A stretch of 20,076 bases of DNA from Paramacrobiotus metropolitanus (GCF_019649055.1 NW_026570675.1:1-20076), one strand, 5' to 3'. Shown: positions 10,045 to 19,888, numbered from the stretch's first letter. A program made the numbers and translations. The notes: generated from the sequence alone by a model not told the origin.

Positions 10045-12741
10045 CTGAATCAGCAATAGCGAAGTGCTTGTTAGCGTTTGTTTATCTACGTTTATCGTTT
10101 GTGTGTTTTTCTCGTACATATGCTGCTAAGACAAGTGAGCAAGTATTCAATGCACGTCGGCGAGAATTTAGTTTCTTTCTAAACTTTGTAAAAGAGAAAA
10201 TTATTAGCTCGTTCTCAATTTTAATTAAGACAGCAGAACACAAATCTAGCGTAGGTACACAGTGCAGCGTCATTGGTAAATTGTAATAATGCTAAAAAGT
10301 TAATACATGCGCAAAAAATGACGTGTTTTTTCAGCGAATACATATACTCATATTAAACATTTTGTTTTGCGCGTGATTGATCCGAGCAGAAAAAAAGAAT
10401 CTGATTTCGAGTCGAGCGATATGAGCGACAAGAAATATGGCACGAGCCGAGTGAGCGGGCAGATAAGACAGCGCGAGCGAGCTGAGAAAAGTTTTATAAA
10501 GTTAAAATATCCTGAGCGATATGAGCTAAAAATACTGAGCTTGCGTAAGCCTCTTATACCAACGGCATAGCAAAAGTCAGATTTGCAATTAAATTTACTG
10601 CAGATTCGCTAAAGGGCGTGACGAAAATCGAAACAAGAACTCACGGAAAACAAAGTGCCGTTGCAACTGAAAATGCAAAATGCGGAAAGCATGAACGAAA
10701 CGCGGTAGCACTCGGCACGCTGATACTGCCGGTGACTCACCGGCACTAGGCGGTTAGTACAGGGAACAAGTACAGGGTAGGGTAGCTTATCGGTAATTTA
10801 ATTCCCACTAATTTTTAACTAGCATTTTTGTTTTTATCATGAAATTTACTTAACTTAATGCCACACTGTGTAATCCGATACTGTGACCTTGAGCGCTTGA
10901 CAGTGTTGAAGCAAATCGCACATGTAATTGGTTGATTTTCTCGTTAAATTTGGCACTTTTTTATGTTATATAGTTCGTGTGAAACGGGCAGATTAAAAGA
11001 TGAGCCTTTATTCTGTGCAATTTAGTGAAAACAATTTCGTAGCACTAAACTCACTTTTTTCGTGGCAGTTGCTGTTCGTTGTCGCTGTTAATTTCTCTTG
11101 AAGTGTCTCCGGCCGCGTCAGTACCCATGCTGAAAATTGCAGTTTCAAATTTCATTTGCAGCTACGGTAAAGTAAGCAAGATACAGCCCTTTAGTGCATA
11201 CAGAGTGTACTACAGACGTTGCCTTTACACTGACTTCCTGCTTTGGCAATCGTCGAATCGTAAAAGTAACATATTTTTAAATTTAATATTAGCAGAAACC
11301 GTAGAAATGAATACATTATTATAGTTTACGCATTCACGGTACTTGAAATACTAGAAAAATCCAAAAAGATGTGGGCAGAAATTAATTTTATGACAATCAA
11401 CCGACGCCGTCACGATTTTCTACCTTTTATGTGGTGATGGGGTTTCATTTGCACGGATGCCAGATAGTGATGGGGAGCGATTACGTATTGGGAGCGCATC
11501 CTGTAAACGCTTTTTTCTAGAAACCCAGAACAGAATTATAACAGAGGCGTGACCTTTTGCAAGCAGCGTTAAGCGTCGGCAGATTTTGCAGCACATCCTT
11601 ACCTTTTCTGTGGCGATATGGTAACGGTATTATCGCTACTGGATGGACTTAATGAACGAGCAGGCGTAATTCGAGGATCAAAGTGCTTTCGCCTGTAAAA
11701 CAATGGAAATGTTAAGGGACCCTGCTTCGGTGAATGATACTAAAATCCTGCACCTGTACGAGTACCAAAGTTATAGCATTAGCGCACCCGCAAGCACCTT
11801 TGTGTTAGGACATTCTATAACTAACTGATCTTAACGCCGATATATTAAAATAAATTGGCTCCAAGACGTGAGAAAACAAGGCGGAAAAGCAAGAAGGCGT
11901 GTCAGAAAACAAGGCGAAACAACGCCATTACCGGTCCACTTTCCTATTTGGTTCCTTCCCTTCCCAAGCTCATTCCTCATGTATAAATGCGTACGCTTAC
12001 GAACCATAATCATATGCATTTAGCATGAACGTTTTTCTGAATAATTATTGTTGTACGAGCGAAAACCATTCGTTTGTCATAAGTTGTGATAAGCTTGCGA
12101 TCGTCCGACTGTAATTATTGAGTTTAATTAACTTATGACGCTAAACGCTCAATGATAACGATCAATATTTTCGGTCAAACTTAATTGGAAGTCCGTTTAG
12201 TTTTGTTGCGGCGAACAAAATTATCTATTATTACAGCGTCCGACTTACTTATTGGATGATGACGGTATTGCAGTGACATCTGTACGAGTATCCTTAAGTG
12301 TTGACTCCCGTGCATCCGTGCTAGAACTGAAAGGCGGTGATTGATAAAATTGGTGCAGATAATTTTTTACAACAGATATCTATTATTACAATTTTTTGAG
12401 TTAACGAATCAATTGGTAGCTGCACAATCTAGTCCATAAGTAATTATTTCACGAAAGTGTCTGTGAAAGGACAATCATGACATCACGAAAGTCTTTCGTT
12501 CATCTGATTTAAAGGTTTTATAAAAGTTATCTGTTATTACAATGCTGACTGCATATATACGGTTTTGTCATTAATCATATATTATACTCGTACCGAAAGA
12601 TCATATTTCGGAAAAATTTGACATACATAGTGCTAAATTACACGCTACTAAACTGATATATTTAAATGTTAGGACCTTTCGTTTTTGCTGGCTCTCATAT
12701 AGTGTAAGCGAACTTTCCCAGGGATACACACGAAGGTAGTG
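10045..12741. other. Long interval without a convincing gene; may hold the missing 5' exon and promoter of the MULE-type gene
   Basis: I see no strong exon here on either strand. A minus-strand donor-like GTGAGT occurs near 10735 inside a hairpin and another near 10640; neither follows an ATG frame of the required phase 2. The stretch 10367-10570 is rich in GAGCGA-like words and its open frame is low-complexity. An imperfect 33-bp duplication of 'gaaaacaaggcg' text lies at 11872-11916. The word TATCTATTATTACA or a near match recurs at about 12226, 12374 and 12529, roughly every 150 bp, in otherwise unrelated sequence. Confidence 0.45.
10727..10745. repeat. Perfect GC-rich hairpin
   Basis: TGCCGGTG and CACCGGCA form eight-base perfect arms around a three-base loop (ACT). 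No T-run follows, so it does not look like a pol III or bacterial-type terminator. Its role is unknown. Confidence 0.7.
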
Positions 12742-13134
12742 CTATCTGCCGGGATAGTTCAACACAAATGTAGTGTTATTTGCCGTGCTTTTTTCTGTAC
12801 TCGTAACATTTGCAAAAACGTAACCAGAAACGTTCTTGACACCGATCAGATCTATTGAATGAACTGAAGTTATTTGGCCTCCTGTTAGTGTTGATGGCTG
12901 AGACAGGATAAATGCGTTACCATTGCCCAGCACAGTACTATTGCTAATACTTTTGCTGGCAAAGTAACAGAAACCGTGGAAAATCAAACGTCTGTCAACC
13001 GAACAAGTCTGGTAAATAAAGGGATCAGGAATGGTTTCAGGACAGCAACCAAAAATTCTAAAGGTGCAATGACAAAGTAATATTAAAAAAAAATTTTGCA
13101 GTCCAGTTTTACCTGTACCGGGTTGAACAGACAT
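12742..13134 (-). CDS. Putative small secreted or extracellular Cys-rich protein (unrecognised)
   Basis: From the ATG at 13134 the frame codes for 130 residues. A hydrophobic stretch near residues 16-22 (NFFLILL) could be a weak signal anchor. Then come closely spaced cysteines (FGCCPE, YQTCSV, FHGFCYF) and four N-glycosylation sequons (NST, NVS, NVT, NTT), which suggest an extracellular domain. An alternative reading is a spliced gene: a donor ACAG|GTAAAA at 13112 and a strong T-rich acceptor CACCTTTAG at 13058 would remove 55 bases. In that case 13057-12742 is a phase-2 exon. The most Cys-rich upstream frame, with CAKICISH and CSYTEC at about 13206-13113, ends in phase 0 and does not join it. 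So this may be one intronless gene, two exons joined elsewhere, or a decayed gene. I do not recognise the family. Confidence 0.35.
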   Translation of the reverse strand: MSVQPGTGKTGLQNFFLILLCHCTFRIFGCCPETIPDPFIYQTCSVDRRLIFHGFCYFASKSISNSTVLGNGNAFILSQPSTLTGGQITSVHSIDLIGVKNVSGYVFANVTSTEKSTANNTTFVLNYPGR

Positions 13135-13874
13135 TCCGTGTAACTGCAAACGTCATAAGATGTTTCGACTCTGTGCGAAATGCATATTTTTGCACACATT
13201 GGTTCTGAAATTATCGAAATCCAGAAAGAGTCAACCTATAGTCCGTAACTGTGTTTAAGGATCACTGATCAGGGCTGCTGAATGAACGGAAGTTACAAAA
13301 CCTGTTTTTACTAGAAGTGCCCCTGCTCGGTTAACTTGGGTACGTAGGACCAAGTGATCTCTGTGGATCGTTCGGCATTCAGTGCTACCGACTGAACGGT
13401 AATATTCAAAGAATTACACAACCCACTGACCAAGTCTAGATACTGAATATCGCGAGCGACACTACTGTATATAATATTGTCCTCGATCCAAATAAGATTT
13501 AACCAGTTATTAAAAATTAGCGGAGCAGTTACTGAAAATTTAGCAACGCTCTTCGTCTACTACGTACTCGTGCTAAACTTTGTCCAAATTGAACCGGTCA
13601 GCGGTCACTGTTTCTTGCTCAAAGCAGGCAACGAGGCATCTGAGCATCTGATGCGGTACTGAAGACGCCTGTTGTTTATACCCACGTTTTTTATTGGTTT
13701 GAAGCTTCACACTGTACATTCACGATAGGTCAACAACACTACTGTAATTGTACATTGTATATTTATATATCATAATTATTACTCTACATGTGCTACATTA
13801 TTATTATTACATGTGTTTCATAACTACATATACTGTATGTACTACAAGCCGGTCAGGAGACAGAGCACGATAAA
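13135..13874. other. Non-coding interval, AT-rich at its right end
   Basis: This includes a possible upstream Cys-rich minus-strand frame (about 13235-13113) discussed with the neighbouring ORF. From about 13730 to 13850 it is low-complexity AT-rich sequence with ATTATTATTAC runs. I support no other feature here. Confidence 0.45.
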
Positions 13875-13956
13875 GAACAGCGAATAATATATGTGTATAG
13901 CTTACTCCAAACAGCGAACAGCGAATAATATATGTGTATAGCTTACTCCAAACAGC
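13875..13956. repeat. Perfect 41-bp tandem duplication
   Basis: The unit starting GAACAGCGAATAATATATG occurs at 13875 and again at 13916 with no mismatch over two full copies. Perfect identity means a recent duplication (or an assembly effect). Confidence 0.9.
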
Positions 13957-14092
13957 GTATTACGGCGCTCCACCCCACAATGTTGTAACACGTAACATGC
14001 ATTTAGATGGGTGGGGCTTGGTGCACCTACATATACATTTAAATGCGGTCAATCTTAAATGCCTCACGGAAGATGGCTAGAAAATGGCAGGG

Positions 14093-14135
14093 GCATTAAA
14101 GGACACCATTGCATTAAAGGACACGATTGCATTAA
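14093..14135. repeat. 18-bp tandem repeat, 2.4 copies
   Basis: GCATTAAAGGACACCATT at 14093 is followed by a copy with one change (CGATT) at 14111, then GCATTAA at 14129. Confidence 0.85.
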
Positions 14136-14224
14136 GTTAACCACAAGGATGTTGTTCAGCTGGCACATTGAATTCTTTATGACGTTGAATTTCAGTTAAT
14201 AGCGCTTGCTACATGACCGTGCAC

Positions 14225-14500
14225 AGATACTGCACACTCGTTGTGGCTAGATGGATAAACCTTCGGGTTTTGAAAGATAGTCTACATCGAGCGCGGTTTG
14301 GACTTAGATGGGTGACCACTCTGAGTTCAGGCTGCGAGTGCACGGCCCGCAAGGCCTGTGTGCGAAGTGCTTGGCTGAGGCAGCAATACCACCACGGAGA
14401 CGGGCACGGGAGATGGAGGAGCACAATACCCTGGCTACTCAGTAACGGCTTGGACTGAAAGGCCTGTGATGTCCGCAGCACCAATCGTGCCAAATGGAAG
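14225..14500 (+). mobile_element. tRNA-derived SINE candidate with a 5S rRNA-like segment
   Basis: TGGCTAGATGGATAAA at 14244 matches a pol III A box (TRGCNNARNGG) as in tRNA-Arg/Lys-type heads. ACATCGAGCGC at 14284, 40 bases on, looks like a degraded B box (GGTTCGANNCC). Directly after it, GACTTAGATGGGTGACC (14301-14317) resembles the box C region of 5S rRNA (ACTTGGATGGGAGACC). The following 180 bp is notably GC-richer than its surroundings. No tRNA cloverleaf can close, so this is not a tRNA gene. Both ends are uncertain and no target duplication was found. A 13-base T-run at 14847-14859 may or may not belong to it. Confidence 0.45.
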
Positions 14501-15238
14501 GAGACAGGAGATCAGTCGAAGCAGAGGATTGGCGCCTTCCTAGAGATGTGCTTGCTGTCTACCTGTTTAGAATTCTCTTAGTCTGGTTCTGTTGAACGTC
14601 TTGCTCTGCCCGAGCCGGTTAGCGCCATTGCGCGTTAAAATAAAGCTGGCGCTCGCGTTTGCGAGCTGCTGCATACGATCTGTCTGTTGCAGTGTTATAG
14701 CCTCCATTGTAACTCTGCGTGAATGAATTACCGTACTTTGCACAAAATGTTCTGTCTGTCACCTGATTAATGCATTGCTGAACATGTAAACCGAGCCGTT
14801 TTCGAAACAACTAGCCGCATAAAGCAATCGCAAAGTACCGGCTGTGTTTTTTTTTTTTTGAAGGTATACTTATGCCCTTTCCGCATGTACGACAATATGA
14901 CCGAAGTCCAACAAGATAGGCGGTCGACTACTAGGCTTGTGATATATGTGCAATTAAATACGCGATCGAATTACTGCCGGCAACTTTAATGAGTAAAGGA
15001 AACAAGAAGCTCCCGTTTTTCCACGGCCATTCGTTTAAACACAGACTAAGCGGTTTCTGCGCAGTAGTAAATTAGTAAATAGTAATAAAAATATTTATAA
15101 TTAGGTAGGAGTACGATAATAAAGACGGTTTAAGCGACGACGATGACGACGACAACGAAATCGTAGTTGTCAAGGAAATTTAGTGCAAATTGTTAAGGTT
15201 TTAGTGTAAGTAATAATTCGGCAGAGTAATTGGTAGCT
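14501..15238. other. Non-coding interval
   Basis: No gene is supported. A run of 13 T lies at 14847-14859 and a short GAC-rich simple repeat at about 15134-15156. Confidence 0.5.
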
Positions 15239-15290
15239 ACTAACTTGCATGTAGACCATCAGAAACTAACTTGCATGTAGACCATCAGAA
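15239..15290. repeat. Perfect 26-bp tandem duplication
   Basis: ACTAACTTGCATGTAGACC plus seven bases is repeated exactly at 15239 and 15265. Confidence 0.9.
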
Positions 15291-15706
15291 AGTTATTCAA
15301 AAGCACAAAAGACATTATTACAACTTTGCAGTTCTAATCAATCAATTTGCAATCCTGCTTCTTTTAGACTACTAGTCAACCTGCTTTAAAATTGATCCGA
15401 AATAATAAAATAGGTCTGAGACGCCGGAACGTCGCCTCATTAGCGAGCGATTCGCCTGAAATTAAACGATAGCAAACCAAAGCAAGAAATTTGCTTCCAC
15501 GTTTATTAAAACCCGTTGGTATCATGTGCAGTTAATTTACAACGAAATAAATCTGTTTATTGATCGTTTTAGCGCATGCACTGTCTAGTTATTTTATTAA
15601 TTTAACAAATTTATGCAATAAAATTTCGATTGCAACCCGTTTACTGTACCTAGCATACGTTTGTATTGTTAGAATGACGAGTATAACATTATAATTATTG
15701 TGTACC

Positions 15707-15884
15707 TGTTGCTATGCTGGGTCGAGGACGCTTGCGGCAGATAATCGTGGGTGATATACAGGTCGCTGTCTACATCCCATGGCCATCCGCCAAATAGATC
15801 ATCATCCGGCTCGTCCTGCATCCGAATAACAATTAAATCGTTGACGTTAGTGTTACCAAATTTTGTCTTCATTACCGAATCCAT
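15707..15884 (-). CDS. Possible first coding exon of an unrecognised acidic protein
   Basis: From an ATG at 15884 the frame reads about 59 residues, beginning MDSVMKTKFGNTN. It is rich in acidic and aromatic residues: DEPDDDLFGGWPWDVDSDLY. It ends at a donor-like AACAG|GTACAC with the intron starting at 15706. Base composition is clearly GC-richer than its flanks, as for the other exons in this window. Unspliced, the frame stops at 15669. No family is recognised and no partner exon was found, so this is tentative. Confidence 0.3.
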
Positions 15885-15902
15885 AGCCAAATACTTCTTC
15901 AA

Positions 15903-17455
15903 TTAATCTGTTTAGAATCTACGAGTTCATTTGTGAGCATATTGTTGCGTTGGACGGTTAACGCTACAGTTGTAAATAATGAACGGGTATTAAGTATGGC
16001 AACTACGAACAGCGTTATGCTTGTGCCCAGAATGACATAATTATGGGAAACTGTTTGAGCTGCGGTTTATAGGGCATTGTTTTTCTGCAGTTCTCAGCTG
16101 TCCTGGGAAATTTGATTTGCTACGGTCGAAAAATTTTAGGCGCCATTTCTTTTTGTAGATTATCAACAAGCGAGGAATAGTCAAAACAGCGATGATTTAT
16201 CTGAGTTATTAAAGGCCGCTTTTTGCCTTACACGCCAGTTGACTGATAAGAACGTACTAAACTGAGCTTGCATGAGATCATTGAGATGATTCACGCCATA
16301 CGGTCTTCATCATTGATGGCAAAACTGAATGCCCATTTTGTGTATTTAATGTTTATTCACAGATTTGCATAAACTGATTAAGATGCATAACAACAACACC
16401 TAAAGTTATTGCGTATCAACAATGAAGATAAAAAAGTTTTGTATGAACGTACTGACACTGTACGTACGAATTACTGATAACTGTAACTGTATGTACGACC
16501 TGATAACAAACTATAACATCTCCGGTGCGCTTATAACTATTATAAGAGTTGTACAAGCCGGATTTTAATGGGTTGCGTCAGGGCACTGCCTACTTTTTGT
16601 GCGCATTCGTGATAGACTTAGCGCTATAACTAGTGATAGCCACTTCACTACAGTCATATGTTGTCGGAATGCCAGAATTAAACATTTCAGTGAAAACAAA
16701 ACTGCAAAGGAAACTACAGAATCTTAATTTAAAACGAAAAGATAATAAAATGAATATGACCGTATCCATATAATGGTACATTAATTAAATGCCATATTAT
16801 GGTGCATAAGGTTCATTAAGATTGGTTAGAGACGTCGATACTGTACTTACAGATATGCGAAAATTTTAGGTATATACTGCGAATTCGCAGAAGCGCAAGT
16901 TTAGAATATTGTTTACATGTACGTACCCGTACCGTTTTTTGAAGCATGTACCTGTAGTGCCTTTAGTTTTATTTACAGTTTAGATTGTTTTGGGCACTCA
17001 CAACGTCAGCACACTAAAAATGCCGGCATATACGAGTATGCATGTAGTCATCTGCCACGCTAATTGCCTGCAATAACGGAATTGACAGCACCCCAACTGA
17101 TTCGAAAAAGGAGAGCAAAACTCAATAATTAAAATTTAAAACAAGCATTTATTCTCTGCCGCATTTTCGCTTTCGTGTTACATAACTACGCCACGCATGC
17201 GGTACTCGAAAATTTTGTAGAAATAAAGCTCCTTCATTTTTTGTCTTTTAACTAGGTTGGTGTGGCCAAACGGACAATACCTTGTACTATAACCGTTTCT
17301 GCTTTTAACGCTCCGTATTCACGGCGCTGAACATTTTTATACTAATTCTCGTCTTAGTAACTGTTAAGGTTGCATTAATCACAGGATGTGATGATGTCTG
17401 CGAATATTTCCGGTGAAGTACTTGTCATCTCACAGGTGCCACTCAAAGACTCCTA
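15903..17455. other. Non-coding interval
   Basis: No exon, RNA gene or element is supported. An imperfect 29-bp duplication lies at about 16458-16507, where CTGTACGTACGA and CTGTATGTACGA are each followed by CTGATAAC. The frame at 16590-16781 minus has no domain character. Confidence 0.5.
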
Positions 17456-17545
17456 GTCAGACTCAGCCTTTTAGTGGTCAGACTCAGCCTTTACCAGTCA
17501 GACTCAGCCCTTTAGCGGTCAGACTCAGACTCAGACTCAGCGCCT
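17456..17545. repeat. GTCAGACTCAGCC minisatellite running into a hexamer repeat
   Basis: GTCAGACTCAGCC starts at 17456, 17477, 17497 and 17518 (periods 21, 20, 21), joined by a TTTTAG-like linker. The fourth unit passes into AGACTC repeated three times (17521-17538) and ends CAGCGCC. The array is next to a short GC-rich stretch (to about 17572). Confidence 0.85.
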
Positions 17546-18426
17546 CAGCGCGGGCCAAAAGTCCGCCGGCTTTTTAGGTTTAAAAATCTAGCCGCGATTT
17601 GTAAGGTACCGTACAGCATGCGATTTTAACGATAAAACAATATAAAAAGTGTTATGAACACAACGCTACTCAGACAAACTCGCCGAACTCCTAAACCTGA
17701 CTGACCCTGAGTTTAACTCCTGTTTCTGATGGAGGAGTTGTTCCCTGTTTTTTTTTGCTGTTCACCAATGCAACTTTCAGTGGCCCTATTTGACCAGGAC
17801 AGGGGAGAATCGAGACCCAACCCATCAAATTTTCGTAAAATCCACTGAGATCCGCTTAAAAGTAAATTTCCTTCAGTGCATTAGGAATTTATTTGGATCA
17901 AACTGGTTTCTGTAAGGACAATACCTTGGCTACATTTTTCACTTAAGCCGGCATTTCGTGTTGCGCCTGTTGCGCAGCAAAAACTGGTAACAAAAACAGC
18001 GAAAAACGAAGTACGTAGCTAAAAAACTGTATTCTTACAGTAAGCTCTCAAAATTTGCTGACCTTATAGCTCAATCGGCGCAATCACCGTGCCAACTAAC
18101 ATTTTCCTGTTGGTAATATGTAATGGCAATTTTCTTCCTGAACCAGTCAAAGGTATTCGAACATGACGCACGTAAAAGAATTACGAAAAGATTCTGACTT
18201 CATCAAGCTGGGATACAATAATTACACAGTTTCATCTGGCCTTACTTTTATCAAGCACGGTTTGTTTTCCTGAAACAAGGTTTATTGTTTTGGTTAGTCA
18301 CAAGATTGTTTATCGAAGTGAGTCTGAACAATTCGCGATGCGATAAGTGATTCATGAGAAATAAACCGAAAACGAAGGCTGAGATTTTTTCAGCCACCCG
18401 TTCAACTCACTTTCCTTAAGCGCCTA
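17546..18426. other. Non-coding interval
   Basis: No gene or element is supported. A few short inverted repeats occur, such as TTGCGC-ctg-TTGCGC text near 17959, without evident function. Confidence 0.45.
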
Positions 18427-19422
18427 AATTGACCAATTCACATATTAAACCACGTGGTAAGCTAGTCACGTGGTTTCCGTCTCGCATTCGCAGCAGGTGT
18501 AGATTACTGTATATTACATAGCTGCATCAATGCTTTTGACACTACCGAAAATCGTTAGGATTCTGAATATTGTTTCATAAAAATACTGTTTATTACACTG
18601 TACTTAATAACTTGCTAGTTTCAACTAAAATGTGAGTAGAGGAGTCAGCCAACCAGATCATTCGCGAGACAAAGATTTAAATGCGTCTACCAGCACGGAC
18701 CATGCTGACTGCTGACAACTACCACTTTCCAGTTTCCACATATCTGTCAAACAAAGTGCGATCACTATTTTTGATTGCCTCACGGTAATTAGCTGACTGC
18801 AAATTTATTTGCGAATTACAAAACATTATTACAATTAAAGTATATCAGCTAAAGCAAAATCTGCTTTCATTTTTCATTTGTGCTCAGAAAAAAACGTTAT
18901 GGGTATGGCTCGGTGTGCACTGTGCAGTGTGGCGATGTGCAAGGCCCAGAAAAAAGATCCACTGCACGCTTCCATTGCTTTCCTGCTGTTCGCGGAAATT
19001 CGTCCGCGTACATTTTTGTAGATTTGTCCTGGGGTTTCAGATATAACGATAGCATAGCTAAATTGCCACCCCGCGATTCGGAACCTGCTGCATCCAGAAA
19101 AACAACAAATCCACCATGAGCAAGCTGCCTTACTCGACGAAACTCGGCTGTGGACGAATCAGGCGGTTCAAGCCTGTATATCAAACGAGAAAATTCCCTG
19201 ATGCAATTTCCAATAATATCCAGCTATCAGGGCCCTTAACCATTTAAAAAAATCTAAAATCCCTTTTTAAGATCAGAAAGAAAAAGTGAAAAGCAGTAAA
19301 ATACACAGCAAATGCAGGATCAGTCCGCACAATCTACACCTGCTGGACGATATTAGGCAAGCGAACCACGTGACAATCGACCAATAGAATGCTAGTCCGT
19401 CCTATATGTGAATTGGTCAATT
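18427..19422. mobile_element. About 1-kb element bounded by modular inverted repeats
   Basis: The left end AATTGACCAATTCACATAT (18427-18445) is inverted exactly at 19404-19422. Further in, TCACGTGGTT (18466-18475) is inverted at 19364-19373 with one mismatch, and AGCAGGTGTAGATT (18492-18505) is inverted exactly at 19331-19344. The spacers between these blocks differ in sequence and length. This looks like a DNA transposon with subterminal motifs or a pair of arrayed binding sites. I could not define a target duplication. Superfamily is not assigned. The interior has two overlapping open frames (18880-19119 plus, 18897-19184 minus) with no clear domain. Confidence 0.6.
18447..18476. promoter_or_regulatory. 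Paired CACGTG E-boxes in an inverted repeat
   Basis: AAACCACGTG (18447-18456) and CACGTGGTTT (18467-18476) are exact inverses separated by ten bases, about one helical turn. CACGTG is the classical bHLH E-box core. A third CACGTG lies in the opposite repeat at 19367-19372. Binding is inferred, not shown. Confidence 0.45.
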
Positions 19423-19432
19423 ATGAATTGAA

Positions 19433-19888
19433 TTGGTCGGATTGTCTGCACGCAATAACAAGCGGCCAGACGGCATGACCTTGATTCCTGTGCGGGAGGG
19501 TAAAGCGCTTGTGTGGGACGCGACCTGCTGGGATACTGTGGCGGTGTCTCATGTGCATGCCAGCTCGAAGAAAGCGGGAAGTGTAGCACAACTGGCCGAA
19601 GCAAGCAAGCGTCGGACATACGATTTCATCGAAGAAATGGGATATCTGTTTTACCCGCTGGCAGTCGAGACGTTCGGGACTTTCGGAATGCCTTTTGCCG
19701 AGCTGATCCGTTTCATCGGCCGAAAGATCCGTGAAGTTACAGGCGAACCTCGATCTACCGCCTTTTTAAGACAACGATTTAGTTTAGCTGTAATCCGTGG
19801 AAATGCTGCAGCTGTTTTTGGTACACTGCCTGCACGTCCGAAGGCCACGAGTGGCTATAACGATTTTGGGTGCTTTTTTAATGTTTAA
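19433..19888 (+). CDS. Restriction-like endonuclease segment associated with non-LTR retrotransposons (5'-truncated)
   Basis: The frame gives 151 residues starting from TTG; no ATG precedes the conserved part, so it is a 3' fragment or an exon. It contains NNKRPDGMTLIP, then 14 residues on WDATCWDT, then AVETFGTFG, VTGEPRSTAFL, RFSLAVIRGNAA and FGTLP. This series is one I know from a family common in invertebrate genomes next to reverse transcriptase. The RPD-x(10-14)-D spacing agrees with the PD-(D/E)xK fold of restriction-like endonucleases in R2/NeSL-type retrotransposons. No stop or frameshift interrupts it, and the family usually ends soon after GTLP, so the C-terminus is complete. No reverse transcriptase motif lies upstream; similarity begins 11 bp after the inverted-repeat element ends. 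It is probably a truncated retrotransposon copy with its frame still open. The assignment to this endonuclease fold is inference. Confidence 0.65.
   Translation: MVGLSARNNKRPDGMTLIPVREGKALVWDATCWDTVAVSHVHASSKKAGSVAQLAEASKRRTYDFIEEMGYLFYPLAVETFGTFGMPFAELIRFIGRKIREVTGEPRSTAFLRQRFSLAVIRGNAAAVFGTLPARPKATSGYNDFGCFFNV

Noticed and set aside
10367-10570. 67-residue plus-strand frame rich in charged residues.
   Set aside because: It comes from repeated GAGCGA-like words and has neither domain nor splice signals.
10600-10745. Donor-like GTGAGT sites on the minus strand as the end of the missing 5' exon of the MULE-type gene.
   Set aside because: The one preceded by an ATG frame ends in phase 0, but phase 2 is needed; the other lies in a hairpin with no ATG above it.
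14244-14317. A functional tRNA gene or 5S rRNA gene.
   Set aside because: The A box is good, but no acceptor stem or T arm can close and the B box is degraded; the 5S-like similarity covers only about 17 bases.
14213-14493. Overlapping open frames on both strands in the SINE candidate.
   Set aside because: They result from higher GC content in a pol III-derived repeat; no protein family is recognisable.
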